DNA from: Theristus sp. LFF4_11
Lineage: Eukaryota > Nematoda > Chromadorea > Monhysterida > Xyalidae
Assembly (NCBI GenBank): GCA_030248135.1
Contig: JASANC010001009.1
Span: forward strand, 1 to 64,000
Reading direction: 5' to 3'
Length of the DNA: 64,000 nt
A model generated the notes under the pieces. It made no database searches and was not told the origin of the DNA. It worked only from the letters and a program-made list of their open reading frames with translations. Within the stretch, counting starts at the first letter, position 1, and each line of letters begins with the position of its first letter. Of the stretch, positions 12,001 through 21,954 are shown one piece after another. The position numbers and the translations under genes are program-made.

Positions 12001-15000
12001 AATACATGGCAACAATTCACAAGAATGAAGTACGAATAGTTTAGTAAGAGTTCACAGTAACCACCAATCTGTCGGGTTTTGATGAAATTACACACACACA
12101 CACCCATCTATCACAGTTCCGTCTTTTCACGTGACCTGATTCACTAAAGTGTCTGCTGTTCAACGGATCCGAAAAAAAACGTGAACTGTTCGTCTCATGA
12201 GTTTATTGATGAGTGTAGCACTACCGCGCTACTCAACTGTGTTGTGACGAAAGCACACGGCCGAACAAAATAGGTCATGATGACTTGGCATGTTACCCGT
12301 AACTTCTCGCACCGTCTTTCGAAAGCTTCAATAAAACCGGCTCACGTGGTTTCAGTTCTTACTTCTGCCATCTGCTGTTTTCGTTGCCGTTTCGTGTCGA
12401 CCGTGTAGGCGTTGTGGTCTGTCTCCAGTACGATCATATGGCCCGACTCGTGGTGGACGATGATCTTGCGCGGTGTCATGCGACATTCGTGCGAGATCTG
12501 ATTGAAGATCGCGCCGAGCTTCTCCAGCGCCAGAATTCTGGGCGTAGAAAAAAATAAGTAACGTGCTATTTTTGGGTCTCCGAATTTCATGCTGTTCATA
12601 CAGTTTTATCGGAGTTTCCTGCTTTGTTCGCGAATTAAAATGCATGGATGGATGGTACTAGGTCAAAGGCACGTCACCACGGACGGTGCTGTGCAATAAA
12701 CGTCGAACAGCAAAAGAGTGGCGATTTATTGGACTGGAGAACAGCCCATATTACAGAGAAAAGATCATCTTATATAGCAGAATCACGGATAATTACTGGT
12801 AGATAATTACAATAATTGCCCAATCAACTATAACACGAGACCTAACGTGTCGTGCCGTCACCAACGTCATGTGGGCGGTAGTATGCTAAAACACAAGCCG
12901 TGAAGGCCCGTTTATACCTGACGTATGCGCATACGGCACGACACGGCACGTCACTTTAGGTCCCGTGTTATACTGCCGTTCCTACCTGACGTACGTCTGC
13001 ATCCGCCAGGTATAAACGGGCCTCAACTGTATAATACAACGAGAACGAGTGCAGGGTCTACACAGCAGCACTATACCTCAGCGTGTTTGCTGCGATCGCC
13101 ACGATGCCCTCCGGGCATTGCTCTGACGAGAATCCGGCCGCATACTCCAGCGCGTCATAGCTGAGCGGCGTCAAGTGGAAGCGATTCTGGTAGAAATACA
13201 GCAGCCACGTGCGACTGGACATTGCGAGCACCTGAGCGGGCAAGGTGGCGAAATTGCGGAGTTTTAGAAACAAAACAAAACAAAACATCGTCAACCAACA
13301 GTATAGTCGAATTGGAAAACAGGCTCTCAGCTGATTGATTGGCTATTTCGTGATGCATGCTTTCAGTGAAGGCATTGCTGTAGAGGCGAGCTCTCTCCTG
13401 CACAGAAAGCAAAAAAGCATGCATCACGTGATGACCAACCATAGCCGACAGTCTATAACTTAAAGAGTTCGACTGTAAGTGAGTTGGAAACTGAACGGAT
13501 AAGCGGCATTCATCAAGCAGTATTTCGTGACGTGCAGCATAGCTACGCGTCACTAAATACTACTTCATGAATGCTCCGATGATACGCCATTCATGTGGCA
13601 GCAATACGAGCGGGGACGGGGCGTGTGATAATTGCACATGATGTACAGAAATAATCTCGACTGTGTACACCAGTGCCCGTTTGTCGGTTTTGCTTTTTTA
13701 CCGCATTCTTCGCCTGCATTTTCACTTTGAACAGTTTCACGGGTCGTGTGCCGAGATAGCGGGTGCGCGTGTCGCTCATGTCGCCCGTCACCGAGTCGAG
13801 CACCGTTCGCAGCAGGACGCCATTCTAAAAATAGAAGAAATAAAAACGCAAAAAAATGTTGCGTGGAAAAGCGTCCGATTTTCTTTTCTTGAACCGAATG
13901 CGTTTTGTACTCGTCTGCTGCTTCGAACATGTGGAATGTATGGTGTTTGCGCCGCACTATAGCGGCATTCATGAAACTGTATTTAGCGACGCGAAGCTGC
14001 GTTAAAACAGCAACGGGAAAACATGGCAACGCGGTCACTGAATACTGCTTCATGAATGCCGTTTATGGCATTGGTGGGTGACTCTGCCACCTGTGACCGT
14101 GCCATAACTTTTCCATTGTGACTTCGTCACAAGCTTCGGCAAAGCAACCAAAGAGCCGAACGAAACCGAGAATAGTTGCATCAACGTAAGGGTTCGATAA
14201 AACACGAAAGTTTTAGCTATCCAGAAAATGAAGAAAAAAGACGGCGAGAAAAAAAAACCAGAAAAACCGAGCCCCAAAGACTAAAATCGCACACACCTCG
14301 AGTCCAATATTCAGGAACAACGTCTGCGCACTGGTGGCCGCGTCGTCGGCGCCCATCTCGACGATCGCCAACGAGGTCGCCGTGTCCGGCAGCGCCTGCA
14401 TCGACAGCGGCGCCAGACAGTCGGACGGATCGAGCGAGATGATGCGAACGGTTCGGTCGGACAGACCGACGGCGAGGAAACGACAGCGACGTTCGCCGTG
14501 CGCCGCTGCGGCGAGCGACATGCACAGCACGTCCGACGACATCTCCTTGCGCTCCGTGTACTCGTTCAGTTGGCCCGTCTGGCGATAGGGAAAACCGGCA
14601 AATGAACGGCGCTGATTTTGGCGATGTTGTTATTTGTCTGCTAGCGCTCTGAACCGGGAACGCGTGCACAGAATGCCGCAGAGGTAGTGCCAGATCGAGT
14701 GTGTTTCGAGCTCTCGCGGGCGGGGCTCGATCCCATCCAGTCGAACGCACAAACAAAAGTCCAACGCGCTACTAGCCAGGCCACAAGAGTGAATGAAAAA
14801 CGCCAGGTGAAAACGAAAAAAAACACTGTCCTCTTCAGGAAAGCATTCTTTCGTGGTAGAGATTGTGTTTTATTCGTCCATCTTTTTCTTCGTTCGGCTG
14901 AACATGCGAACGAGCGTTTTTCAATTGAGACATTTTCCATTTTTTCTACCTGATCCAACTCGAAGTAGACGAGCTCGCCGCCGGTGAGAGCGATCACGAC

Positions 15001-18000
15001 CTGGCGCTGATTGACGGCGCATTTCAGGATCGTCCGTTTCCCGGGCGCCTTCCACTCGTTCACACGCCGATCCGCACGAATGTGACGAATGCCGTCCGGG
15101 TAGATCTGGAAAAATTGGGTAGATCTGAGTAAATGGGGTAGATCATATGAGTAAAGTGGGCAGATATGAGTAAACTGGGTAAATCTGAATTAACTTTGGT
15201 TTGGTAGATTTGAAGAAATTCAGAATAAAATGCGTGATCTGAATAAATTATGTTTGCGCATGACAGAAATAGGCAATTCGCCACAACGTTGCAGATGATC
15301 TCTTGCTATAACCGCTACGATGTCTTGCAAATGCTGCTGGTGCACCGCAAACCATTCGACCTTTGCATTCACAAAGTCACACAGTACCTGTAGCAGTGCG
15401 TCGTCGCCCAGCAACGAGCACGACAGCGTGGGCGTGGTGCCGAGAAAGCCGGAATCTGTCACCTCCTCCACGGTCTCACCGATCGACAGCACCAGCGTTG
15501 CGTTCACGAACGACACCACGATGTACGCGTCGTAGTCGTCTGCGGGTGCGGTTTTTTTTGAAAATTTCAAATTGTCATTGGCGGATTTATGCTATTTATG
15601 CTATTTGAGCATGCCTTCTACCGATTACGGAAACGATTACGGAATTCTTACCGATCGCGGAACTCCAGTGGGCTCCAAATCCACCCCCATCCAACCGTCT
15701 AACCTTGCAGGAAATTGCAATAAGAGACTGCTCAGGTAACCAGCGTGAGATTCGGACCCACGATTGGCTGCAGTGGCGTGGAAGGACGGGCCGCTAGCCA
15801 TTACGGCTAGCCTCTTCAGCCCCATTTTGTGCTCCGACCGAAGGGCACCAGTGCCAACTTGACCTGCCTGCTTAACCGGTTTCATCTGCTATACCTCTGC
15901 GCTTTTCTCGATCATCAATACCCGGATTGACTGCCTAACGTGAACGATCGACTCAGCTAACAGCCAAGCCAATCAATCAACAACCGACAAACAACCTGAA
16001 AAAAATCCGAACCAAAACTCACCATCAACGAGTCGTTTCACAGTCCAGACGGCGTTCGGGCTGCCGGGCAACTCGGACACGGCCATTTCGGACACCTCCA
16101 GGCCGTGCCGCAGAACGCGCATCGACGAGCGTGGGCCGCGACCGCACGCGACGTACATCTGCGGGGCGTCCTCGTTCGCGAGATCGGCCATCTGAGAGCA
16201 GAGATGTTCGTTTTTTTTCTGCAAACTATCTTTAACGAAGTGGGTCAGGACGAAGGATAGTTATTCAGGACGGGTTTTCTCAATTGTTCGATCTGTTTGG
16301 CGTTTCGACAGTTGTTGTGTTGTCTGCTGCTGATTTGCTGGCTTGCTGCCTTCATGACAGCCGAACTTCTTTTCTGTTCCACGCTATCAAGCGCATTGGA
16401 GTCGCAGAACCGAAAAAATGGGATGATCCATTTCAAAATGGTCTGCTCAGTTCAGAACCATCTTCAAAAAATCCACAACATAAAACCACAACAGAAAAAA
16501 AACACCAAGTTGCACACGCACATGCGCGCACGTGATCGGCGCGAGACTGTCGATTTCGTCGACCTGTACGAGATTCTGCAATTGGCGGGGCGCAAAGAAG
16601 AACGTCTCGCCCTCCTCGAGCGGCATTCGCGACGAAAACTCCGGCTCGTCGTCGTCGTCGCCGAGACGCGCGATTTGGTACAGGTAACTGAGCGTAACAG
16701 GTAACTAAATTTTTTTTTCAATTTCTCAATTTGTTTCATCTCAACGCGCTCGAAGGCGGTAACCACCAACAAATCTGTTTTCAAAAAAATCCATCATGCC
16801 AATCAGTTTTTCTTTGTTTGGACATGATCACAAGAACCCTGAAAGAGCGTTCTATTTTCGCTTTCAAGATCACCGACCGATGCACTGAAACTGTAAGACA
16901 TTCGCAGTCCGGCACGCTGATTGCCCGCACCGAGCTGGTTGGACGAATCAGTGAAATGAACACAAAAGTAGTGCCAATCGGCCTGTGATTTGCAATCAAA
17001 AGCTACATGGCGCGCTACGCTCGAAACCGTAAAATTGCCCACGCACTGATTCGAAAATTCGGACGCTATAAAGAGGAAGCCGGTCTTCAAGATGCACATT
17101 GCGTTCGCCACCGGTACACTGTCGAAGTATTTGATCTTGATTTCGGTGACCTGTTTGAAACAGGAAAAGAGAACTAGCTGAGGAAAACAAGACACATTCA
17201 GTGAAAGTAAGTCTGACAGTCCAATAGTTCTGCACAAATGAGCGCTACATAAATTAATAAAACTATCACACTTCAGATTCCTCATGTCACGCCAAAGAAC
17301 CAACTTTGGTGAATTAGTTTACGTGAAAAACAAACTGAACTGAATTTTGGGGGCTCAATAGTATGGCACTACTGAACTACTAAACTTTTATAAATAAAAT
17401 TGAATAATACCAAAAAACCCACAACAATAACCAATTAAACATTACACGCACAATGTCTTCGTCCGTTTCAAGTGTCACTTTAAAGATGTCGCCCTGTTCG
17501 GTTTGCACCAGAATGAAGAACATTGTCTGCAAAAAAAGAAGCAAAAAATTCACGATCTTTTTGGACTTGGAGTCTTGGAGGAAAAAACCGAAACGATGGT
17601 TTCAAACGTACTCTGGTTTTGTGAGTCGCCGAACAACCGATGATGATGCCATGCTCCGGGTCATCCAGGTCGTTCTGTAAACGATAAAAGTGACATTTAA
17701 AAAGACCAATCAATCAACCACGGTTGTATGAAGGTTCTCAGTTGTCCGGCCTATTCAACCACCGATGCAAAAGAGCGGTGGTACAGCCGAGAAACAGATT
17801 GCGTTGTTGGCGCCTTCAGCAACTGTACAGTCTATTTCTACATCAGATGCAATAAAAAAACTGATTGGTTGCGATCATGTGCATGTATGCATTCTGTGCA
17901 GTCACTGTTGGGTCTGTCCTGCGCAGAAAGCATGCGTCAAGTAATCACCAACCCTATATTATAGAAATAGACTGTAGGCTGTGACATACTCGCTGAACAT

Positions 18001-20004
18001 AGAGCTTGGACAAAAACAAAACTTTAATAAACAATCCAGAAAAACTCACCCGTCTCCGTGGAATCGGACAGCGAATTTCCGGCTGGTCGCCAATGTTTTT
18101 GTACAGAATGTAATTCTCGCAACAGACTAAAACGCCGCTCGGGCCTTCCGTGCCGCCGGGAACTGAAGAAATTAGCGATGAATTGTAATGCAGATGAAAA
18201 ACAAAATCGAAGACCAAAGTCGGTTTCTCAGCTGAGTTCAAACGACTGCAACCAACAATGATGATAGCAGAAAACACACAGATAGCGAACCGACCTGCAA
18301 CGAACACCATTCTAACCAACAGAACGTTGTGACACGACACAGAATTTATTTATAGTGATGTGAACTTCAACTACAGAGCGAACGATTGACCGAACTGAAA
18401 CCGAAAGGTTTCTTTCACTCTTGAGGCAATTTCAAAACCGACCGGAAATCAAATGGTTGCCCTGTTCATTGAGTGTTTCGGCGTATTTCCGAACGACGTG
18501 ATTCAAGCCGAGATCCAATTCATAAAACGTCAACGTTTGCTTGGCCGCTTTCGCGGCGTCGCTCGTCGCGTCGTTGTCAGCTTCCTAAAAATGAAAGAAA
18601 AAAAATGAAATCTTGAAATTCATCGGTGAATGCGACCAGACTAGAATTAAGTTGACCGAGACTTTCTTCCAATACCTTCGTTACGAACAGATGGTCATAT
18701 GGTTTCAGCAGAGACACATCAATTTTTTTGATGTAATGTGCATTCTGTGCGCGGTGTGCGATGTTTGTCAGACACAATCAACTTGCAACATTTTTTTGCA
18801 TGACGGAAAATTTTTGCAAAATTTGACGTTTTTGTCCAGATTATAGAAACTGTAATAAAAAAACCGGAAAAGTGAGAAAAATGCCACAGAGAACAAGAAA
18901 ATTTTGTTTTTTTAATCAGAACCGAACCTCATAATCGAGCTCGAGACACGCGAACATCGGGTTTTCGAAGCCGACATCAATGCCGGTGACGGCGAAGCAG
19001 ATCGTCTGACCCTTGTGCGCCTCCAACGGTGAACTGATCGTCAGACGAGCCGCCGCGTCGCGATTCATAATGTAGACAAGCTTTTGCTTCTCGATCGCGC
19101 CTGCACACAAAGAAACAAAAAACGACATTGTGCGTTCGTGATGTGATGTGGAATTTTACGGTTACACATACAGTCAAACTCTAAATTATAGACCATCGGC
19201 AGACTGGTTAGTGATCACGTGATGCATGCCTTCTGTGCAGGTGTTGCTGTGGAGGAGGAGTCTGTCTGTGCATGCACAGATTGCATGATCATCACATGCA
19301 TCACGTGATCATGATCACCAGCACGTGCCTGTCTCGTCTCGCGGCAACCACAGCGTTGACACAGGAAATGCGATGTGAGATGTGTCGTAACTCGTCTTTT
19401 GGTCTTTACAATTTTCTCAGTCAACCAGTGACCGCACAAACAGCCAAACACGACCGCCAAAACCAAAAAACTCGCACCGATCAGAATGGCGCGTCCCTTT
19501 GGATCGACCGCCAAATACTGTCCGGGCACGATACGACGGCATCCGGTCTTGCCGAAACTCTCCAGATGCACTTTTTCGAACGCGTTCTTCGTCGGATTGT
19601 ACTCGAGTATGCCGATCTTGCCGGAGTCGGAGCCGACCACAATGTAATCTGGCAAATATGAACGAACGATTGTGGGAATGCGTCATGAGAGAGCGGAATA
19701 TAAGTTGCAGTTCAACGTGGAGATACAAGAACATAGACACGAACACAACCAAACCGAACACAACACCACCCCACTAGCCTTTCGTTCCGCCGGTCAAACG
19801 AAACGCGGCGAGCGAGCGAATGACGCCGAACACCTGGTGCGTCAGCAGCGTGTGCACCTTGCCGGTGTTTGGATCCGGTCGCAGCAGCTCGAGCACGTCG
19901 CCGCGTCCCACGCAGACCTCCTGCTGGCGTGTGCCCGCGAAACTGCCGTGCACCGCCTGATAGATCGCCGTCGAGCGTTGCAGCGTCAAATTGTACAAAT
20001 GCAT
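1..20004 (-). CDS. SF3B3: Splicing factor 3B subunit 3 (SF3B3/SAP130), 21 exons, C-terminus off the left edge
   Basis: SF3B3 is the three-beta-propeller scaffold of the SF3b complex in the U2 snRNP and acts in the nucleus at branch-site recognition. Exons, from the start: 20004-19779, 19648-19478, 19100-18928, 18584-18443, 18162-18050, 17674-17612, 17526-17452, 17150-17047, 16687-16522, 16191-16023, 15539-15388, 15105-14950, 14578-14297, 13824-13702, 13231-13077, 12537-12363, 11952-11747, 11330-11159, 10352-10242, 1091-879 and 111-1 (partial). They keep one frame for 1,086 codons; the human protein has 1,217 residues, so roughly the last 130 are missing. Family landmarks visible are [85 protein letters not shown] and [11 protein letters not shown]. 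The only ATG that aligns with the family start is at 20004. Intron 1 uses a GC donor. Intron 19 is 9.15 kb and contains a GPCR gene. Confidence 0.96.
705..869. mobile_element. P1 palindromic MITE, full copy, SF3B3 intron 20
   Basis: Long imperfect terminal inverted repeats flanked by TA on both sides, with arms containing the family core (GATTGGTTGGT, ATGCATGC, CTGTGCAG). The centre shows the opposed CTGTGCAG / CTGCACAG pair. It ends about 9 bases from the exon 20 donor. Confidence 0.85.
879..1091 (-). CDS. SF3B3: SF3B3 exon 20, isolated behind a 9.15-kb intron
   Basis: Encodes a late propeller segment (I-Y-V-S-D-I-Q-E-S, then [14 protein letters not shown], ending K-F-G-S-L-A-I) in frame with exon 19 at 10242-10352. 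The acceptor is TTTCCAG before 1091 and the donor is GTTAGC just below 879. A palindromic MITE begins only about 9 bases into the following intron. The join to exon 21 (111-1) gives A-I-L-R-V-P, which fits the family alignment without a gap. Confidence 0.9.
1143..1258. repeat. P2 element arms, direct duplication of a 38-base unit
   Basis: The unit GCGTCATTAAGTACTGCTTC followed by ATGAATGCCGTTTAAAT occurs twice in a row (about 1181-1217 and 1219-1256). It is the right arm of the P2 palindrome seen at 13498 and 13960. Confidence 0.75.
1295..1342 (+). mobile_element. tRNA-derived SINE, 3' tail fragment
   Basis: Keeps only the family tail, AATGGCGTTCTGTACGG followed by GGCTAAAAACATCGCCTAA. Confidence 0.6.
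2047..4476 (-). CDS. Intronless class-A-like GPCR with a very long third intracellular loop, nested in SF3B3 intron 19
   Basis: A single uninterrupted reading frame, 809 residues from the ATG at 4476; an upstream in-frame ATG at 4635 would add 53 residues. I prefer 4476 because M-E-A-T-Y-G-N-A-T gives a short extracellular N-terminus with an N-glycosylation site. Counted from 4476: TM1 about 24-50 (conserved Asn in F-N-V-W-L), TM2 about 60-83, Cys98 at the top of TM3, TM3 ending D-R-C instead of D-R-Y (about 122-124), Trp150 in TM4, a second extracellular-loop Cys near 187-189, TM5 with Pro about 210, TM6 about 700-726 and TM7 about 732-757 ending V-P-A-V-C-T-L-F-Y, a degenerate NPxxY. The TM2 Asp typical of class A is replaced (A-L-A-H). 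Loop 3 is about 480 residues, basic then Ser/Pro-rich, with a 20-residue motif present twice. Ligand unknown; the layout recalls amine receptors but no amine-binding Asp is evident in TM3. Exon-like GC-rich codon use supports a real gene. Confidence 0.85.
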   Translation of the reverse strand: MEATYGNATSCPVLSVSSLPWTLLLWAAIGLIMILLILTFNVWLVLTVVLNSRLRGTSSAVWLVSCALAHILLACSVLPLTVLQQLNRFRWPLSPSTCRAFALVDSTLVTIVSWSLLALAIDRCIAVTSPFSYERLATLARVRRTVVCVWILSAVSVVAPAIRYPKSTNAFAAAARSIDDTHGRLACSCTLLNVAVSYATYTWMTSLIVPILFAALLHARAACLTRSILRKIERVRADHHEQRRRQQQAAAKKKTQLALDQAKQRMRHLRQSLSEKWRASENRPTQKGTSELTRERTEKPFENVVAKSQSASSPSSPPKPLSPAATESTAPMTKKSMCDVVHKKSEHSTAPPAAVAARRAVRSDLHLDMYAVKRADPLLSSIRRIRYRRNVAGSVDDATRPPLSPRSPKRLTDDRRVSLETGFQKQQSLAASSSPLPSPAVESDAQSGGPIELHQHHTLNPVAEEPVSPDSDRPPLLIVGVASAVELAGPSRPPVSPQSSLPEVRSTAATIDAGNDGKQSPAPPPSQPAQRPSRPPMITAKMIERFNAINRDAYGFKRQDPLVASFRRLRSHPTSYGAGGGGSSFGPNDGSPITRSAKFHSTGVDEASARLVSAFVAAGGDLGDANPMVDDATGNQLSCSIEQRRRSVPVLFPLKRPSSASSTANNKKVSSTNKLIMYATSSEHWLATPVYQRRVLHEIALSQMAFAGTLIYLASWLAYILVALCAAAKLAVPAVLVNAALVFGYLASVLVPAVCTLFYRDLRMAMRALLLRCERLPADEEEPETTMGGSVRQKVFVANSSEKQLIGNP
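5382..6322. mobile_element. Tc1/mariner-like foldback relic with roughly 300-bp inverted repeats
   Basis: TA-flanked ends CAGGGTGGCGCATAAGTAGT and, inverted, CAGGGTGGCGCATAAGCAGT. The arms match for about 300 bases (for example GGAGATGTTCCTCAAAGAAT in both) and reach a start-codon region containing GAGTCGTCTACC in both. The centre, about 5650-6038, keeps a frame-shifted N-terminal transposase piece: F-L-V-K-H-F-Y, then G-R-P-V-A-K, then [20 protein letters not shown], a helix-turn-helix typical of mariner-type transposases. No catalytic DDE/D domain remains. It lies in SF3B3 intron 19. Confidence 0.85.
7003..7784. mobile_element. hAT-type MITE, 782 bp, perfect 8-bp target duplication
   Basis: Terminal repeats TAGGGTTGGC and GCCAACCCTA, flanked by CTAGCAAT on both sides (6995-7002 and 7785-7792). 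Subterminal arms carry repeated GGTAAAAA/TTTTTACC motifs. There is no transposase reading frame. Confidence 0.9.
9595..9990 (+). repeat. Direct duplication, about 190-210 bp, two copies
   Basis: Both copies contain GATAAACTCCA, GAAACTTGGAGAAATTCCAA, TACAGCACTCCCCAACTTAA and GACATGACATCTT, then TTTGCTTGTGTTCTAT. The second copy has a short AT-rich insertion. Confidence 0.85.
10083..10180 (+). repeat. Short tandem array of GGGCCGGAATT units, then poly-C
   Basis: Five imperfect units of about 16-18 bases (CGGGCCGGAATTCTC, GGGCCGGAATGAGC and so on) end in a run of about 13 C. It lies just past SF3B3 exon 19. Confidence 0.75.
10443..10908. mobile_element. Inverted-repeat element with C-rich and AAACCCCCATGGGGGTTT blocks
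   Basis: Ends TACCATATTACCTCTATTAA and, inverted, TACCGTATTACCTCTAACAA, probably with TA targets. Inside, the block with poly-C, AATAAACCCCCA and AAACCCCCATGGGGGTTT occurs twice (10485-10570 and 10790-10895). Confidence 0.7.
11395..11490 (-). pseudogene. SF3B3: Degenerate tandem copy of the 5' half of SF3B3 exon 18
   Basis: On the minus strand it reads [18 protein letters not shown], against [18 protein letters not shown] in the real exon 18 (11159-11330). The likeness continues into the intron before each acceptor. After F-V-L-V the copy loses similarity and has no matching donor, so it is not a usable exon. The duplicated unit is about 140 bp, between exons 17 and 18. Confidence 0.8.
11519..11690 (+). 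mobile_element. tRNA-derived SINE, diverged copy, SF3B3 intron 17
   Basis: A-box-like GTAGGTGGACAGCGCG, B-box-like GGGCATCGAACCTC, family body GACACAGAA and GGCGTTCT, tail GGGTTAGCCCCGGCTCAAAA then CCACCGCC. Confidence 0.7.
12904..13026. mobile_element. Palindromic MITE with AGGCCCGTTTATACCTG ends, SF3B3 intron 15
   Basis: AGGCCCGTTTATACCTGACG faces CAGGTATAAACGGGCCT across 120 bp, with TATGCGCATACG near the left arm. Confidence 0.8.
13302..13477. mobile_element. P1 palindromic MITE, full copy, SF3B3 intron 14
   Basis: TA-flanked, arms TAGTCGAATT and GAGTTCGACTG, core GTGATGCATGC and its complement GCATGCATCACGTGATG. The left arm is more diverged than the right. Confidence 0.85.
13498..13577. 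mobile_element. P2 palindromic MITE, about 80 bp, SF3B3 intron 14
   Basis: GCATTCATCAAGCAGTATTT and its complement AATACTACTTCATGAATGC face each other across a short centre with GTGACG / CGTCAC. Confidence 0.75.
13960..14068. mobile_element. P2 palindromic MITE, about 110 bp, SF3B3 intron 13
   Basis: CGGCATTCATGAAACTGTAT faces ATACTGCTTCATGAATGCCG, with GCGACGCG / CGCGGTCAC inside. Confidence 0.75.
14640..14798 (-). mobile_element. tRNA-derived SINE, SF3B3 intron 12
   Basis: On the minus strand: GTGGCCTGGCTAGTAGCGCG (A box), GGGATCGAGCCCCGCC (B box), body with GGCATTCTGTGCACGC. The tail is degraded to GGTTCAGAGCGCTAGC. Confidence 0.75.
15700..15870 (-). mobile_element. tRNA-like SINE of a second family, SF3B3 intron 10
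   Basis: On the minus strand: A-box-like TGGCTAGCGGC and B-box-like GGGTCCGAATCTC, about 41 bases apart. The flanks fold poorly, so it is not a functional tRNA. Confidence 0.45.
17826..17975. mobile_element. P1 palindromic MITE, full copy, SF3B3 intron 5
   Basis: TA-flanked with ends CAGTCTATTTC and GAAATAGACTG. It keeps CTGATTGGTTG, GCATTCTGTGCAG and CGCAGAAAGCATGC in the palindrome. Confidence 0.8.
19169..19322. mobile_element. P1 palindromic MITE, right end truncated, SF3B3 intron 2
   Basis: Left arm intact (TACAGTCAAACTCTAAATT, GTGATCACGTGATGCATGC). The right arm keeps GCATCACGTGATC and then ends early in CATGATCACC. Confidence 0.8.
19779..19779 (-). other. SF3B3: GC-AG intron: non-canonical GC 5' splice site of SF3B3 intron 1
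   Basis: Exon 1 ends at 19779 in the codon string ACG AAA G and the intron begins GCTAGT. Exon 2 resumes at 19648 after TTTGCCAG with AT TAC ATT, restoring T-K-D-Y-I-V-V, which matches the conserved protein. No GT donor in this stretch keeps the frame: the nearest GT lies beyond an in-frame TAG. GC-AG introns are a known minor class. The other 19 visible introns of this gene start with GT. Confidence 0.85.
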
Positions 20005-20179
20005 CACGTTCACGACAACGAATCACGACCACGACGACGTGGTGGAGGGTGACTGCAGCTGCACTTACTACGATGACTACTTGCACTGAAAATAATCGTT
20101 TCAATTTTTGATTCTTTTGTCAACATCGTTTTCAAAAAATAAATTGTATGTAGCGTCATAGTTGTTCTAGGCAGTAGCG

Positions 20180-20640
20180 AAAGTGCGGGGGGGTGGGGGG
20201 GGTCCACCCCCCTCAGCCGAAAATCCTGCCCGTGCACGGGCAGATACCCGTGTACCCCCCTCCCCCCCTTTACCTCGACACGGGTACTAGACCAGTACCG
20301 AAGGCGAAAGCAAATTTTCGAGGGGGGGGGGTGTCGTCACGTGGGGGGGGGGGGGGGGTCAGTCATATGGTACAGTGACACCCCCCAGGCGTGGGCCATG
20401 GGGGGGGGGTGCACTATTGTAGAAAATTTTCTGGGGGGCGTGCACACCCCCCACCCCACCCATGAGATTTTTTCGCTTAAATTTTGAAGGAAAAACGCTA
20501 AATTTTGCTGCAAAATCTTTGAAATTACAATGAAGAATGTCAAGTTATCATATATTTAGCTTATATTATAGACTTTAAAGACAAAAAATCATGATTTTTG
20601 AGCAAAAATTCATGATTTTTGGGCGCAAAGCTTCATTATG
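20180..20640. repeat. G/C-run repeat (family C) upstream of SF3B3
   Basis: Long G and C runs, GCCCGTGCACGGGC, then an AT-rich part with TTTTTCGCTTAAATTTTGAA and repeated ATCATGATTTTTG. Related blocks lie at 21955-22190 and 41385-41617. No gene is seen. Confidence 0.75.
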
Positions 20641-20682
20641 ACATGCACCTGCCCCGCATCCGCATTGCTCATTGCTCATGAT

Positions 20683-21712
20683 TAGGGTTAGGGGCTTTGA
20701 AAAAAAAATTTTTTTTATTTTTTTTTTCGTTTTTTTTAATTTGGATTTTTTTTTTCAAACTTAAAAAAAATTTGAAAAATTTTTCTTCTACTTTGCTCTG
20801 AAAATTCGATTTATGGCATAATTTTTTGAAAGTTCAAACCAAATTTTCTTCCCAAAGTGTGCTTAGGTACATGTCATTATTTGGTCATTTTGACCGACGT
20901 ACTCCATGTTTTTCGATTTGGATGACTTCTAGAGTCAATTTTTAGCGTTGAAATGACTTAACTGAATTGAAATATCGTTTCAGAAATCGTTTTCTTGCAA
21001 CTTAGAACATGTTTTTTCAGTCGGTCGGTAGGCCATGAGATGAACATGATATCTTGTTGATTGGCGTACGTTATAGGTCTACAATGGAGTTGTGCGATAT
21101 ATTGTTAAACAATTGGAGCGGGGATGTTGGTTAATACCACATCACACGACCGTTTTTCAGATACCCGATAACATGGCCACATGTTAAAACTTGCGTGCTG
21201 AGCTAAACTAACGTGTTAAACTTGCGTCTGTCAGTTGCCCGCAACGTGATCGCGAAATCATGGTACGTGTTTTCGATACGATGATTTGAAGAGTGGGCTC
21301 TCGCCATGTGGCAGATAGCATAGCTGGTTGAACCTGAAAGTAAGTGTCTTGGGGGGGGCGACCGGGTCGACAGGGGTTGCCGACTTAGCTACAGCAAACA
21401 GGAATTTTTGAACACAGTCAAATTTTGGTAATTTTCTAAAAAGGAACAACTAAGAACGGTTCAATATTCAAGTACACGTCGAAAATTGTCCTGTTTTACT
21501 GTTGAAAATGCAACTTTCCCTCTATGAAATAGACATAATTTCAATAAAACACGATTTTCGCTCTTATAGTTTTTCGGATCGTTCTGAAAATAGTCTAGAT
21601 GAACTCAGCTCGACGAGACGCTTCGAACAAACCTAACTTGTAAAAAAAATTTTAAAAAAAAAAATTTTTTAATTAAAAAAAAAAATCCGGATTTTTTTTT
21701 CTTCTAACCCTA
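20683..21712. mobile_element. hAT-type MITE family A, full copy 1,030 bp, perfect 8-bp duplication
   Basis: Ends TAGGGTTAG and CTAACCCTA flanked by CTCATGAT on both sides (20675-20682, 21713-21720). Subterminal A/T runs and a central unique part with TGACCGACGTACTCCATG. It is nearly identical, in inverse orientation, to 41618-42651. No transposase frame. Confidence 0.9.
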
Positions 21713-21797
21713 CTCATGATCCACTGGCGCGCCTGCACACGCTCCGCACTCAACATAAACTCGTTCAAAACGCAGTTATTTTCATTCTTGCTTTCTT

Positions 21798-21885
21798 AAA
21801 AAGGCTTGGCTTAGGTTAGGATTAGGTTAGGAACAGGTTTTGGTTAAGATTAGGCTTAGGTTTGGTTTTTAGGTTTAGGTCCGTT
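21798..21885 (+). repeat. Degenerate TTAGG-type tract
   Basis: Runs of GGCTTAGGTTAGGATTAGG, AGATTAGGCTTAGG and GTTTAGG. It resembles telomere repeats (TTAGGC in nematodes) but is too degenerate to be a working telomere. Confidence 0.5.
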
Positions 21886-21954
21886 TTAGCAATGTCCGAG
21901 AACATCCAATTGTGGAGCGTGAGTTAACTGGAGCGTAATATCATAAAACGTGCC

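Noticed and set aside
21798..21885. Telomere or chromosome end
   Set aside because: The TTAGG-like strings are short, degenerate and internal, with genes on both sides.
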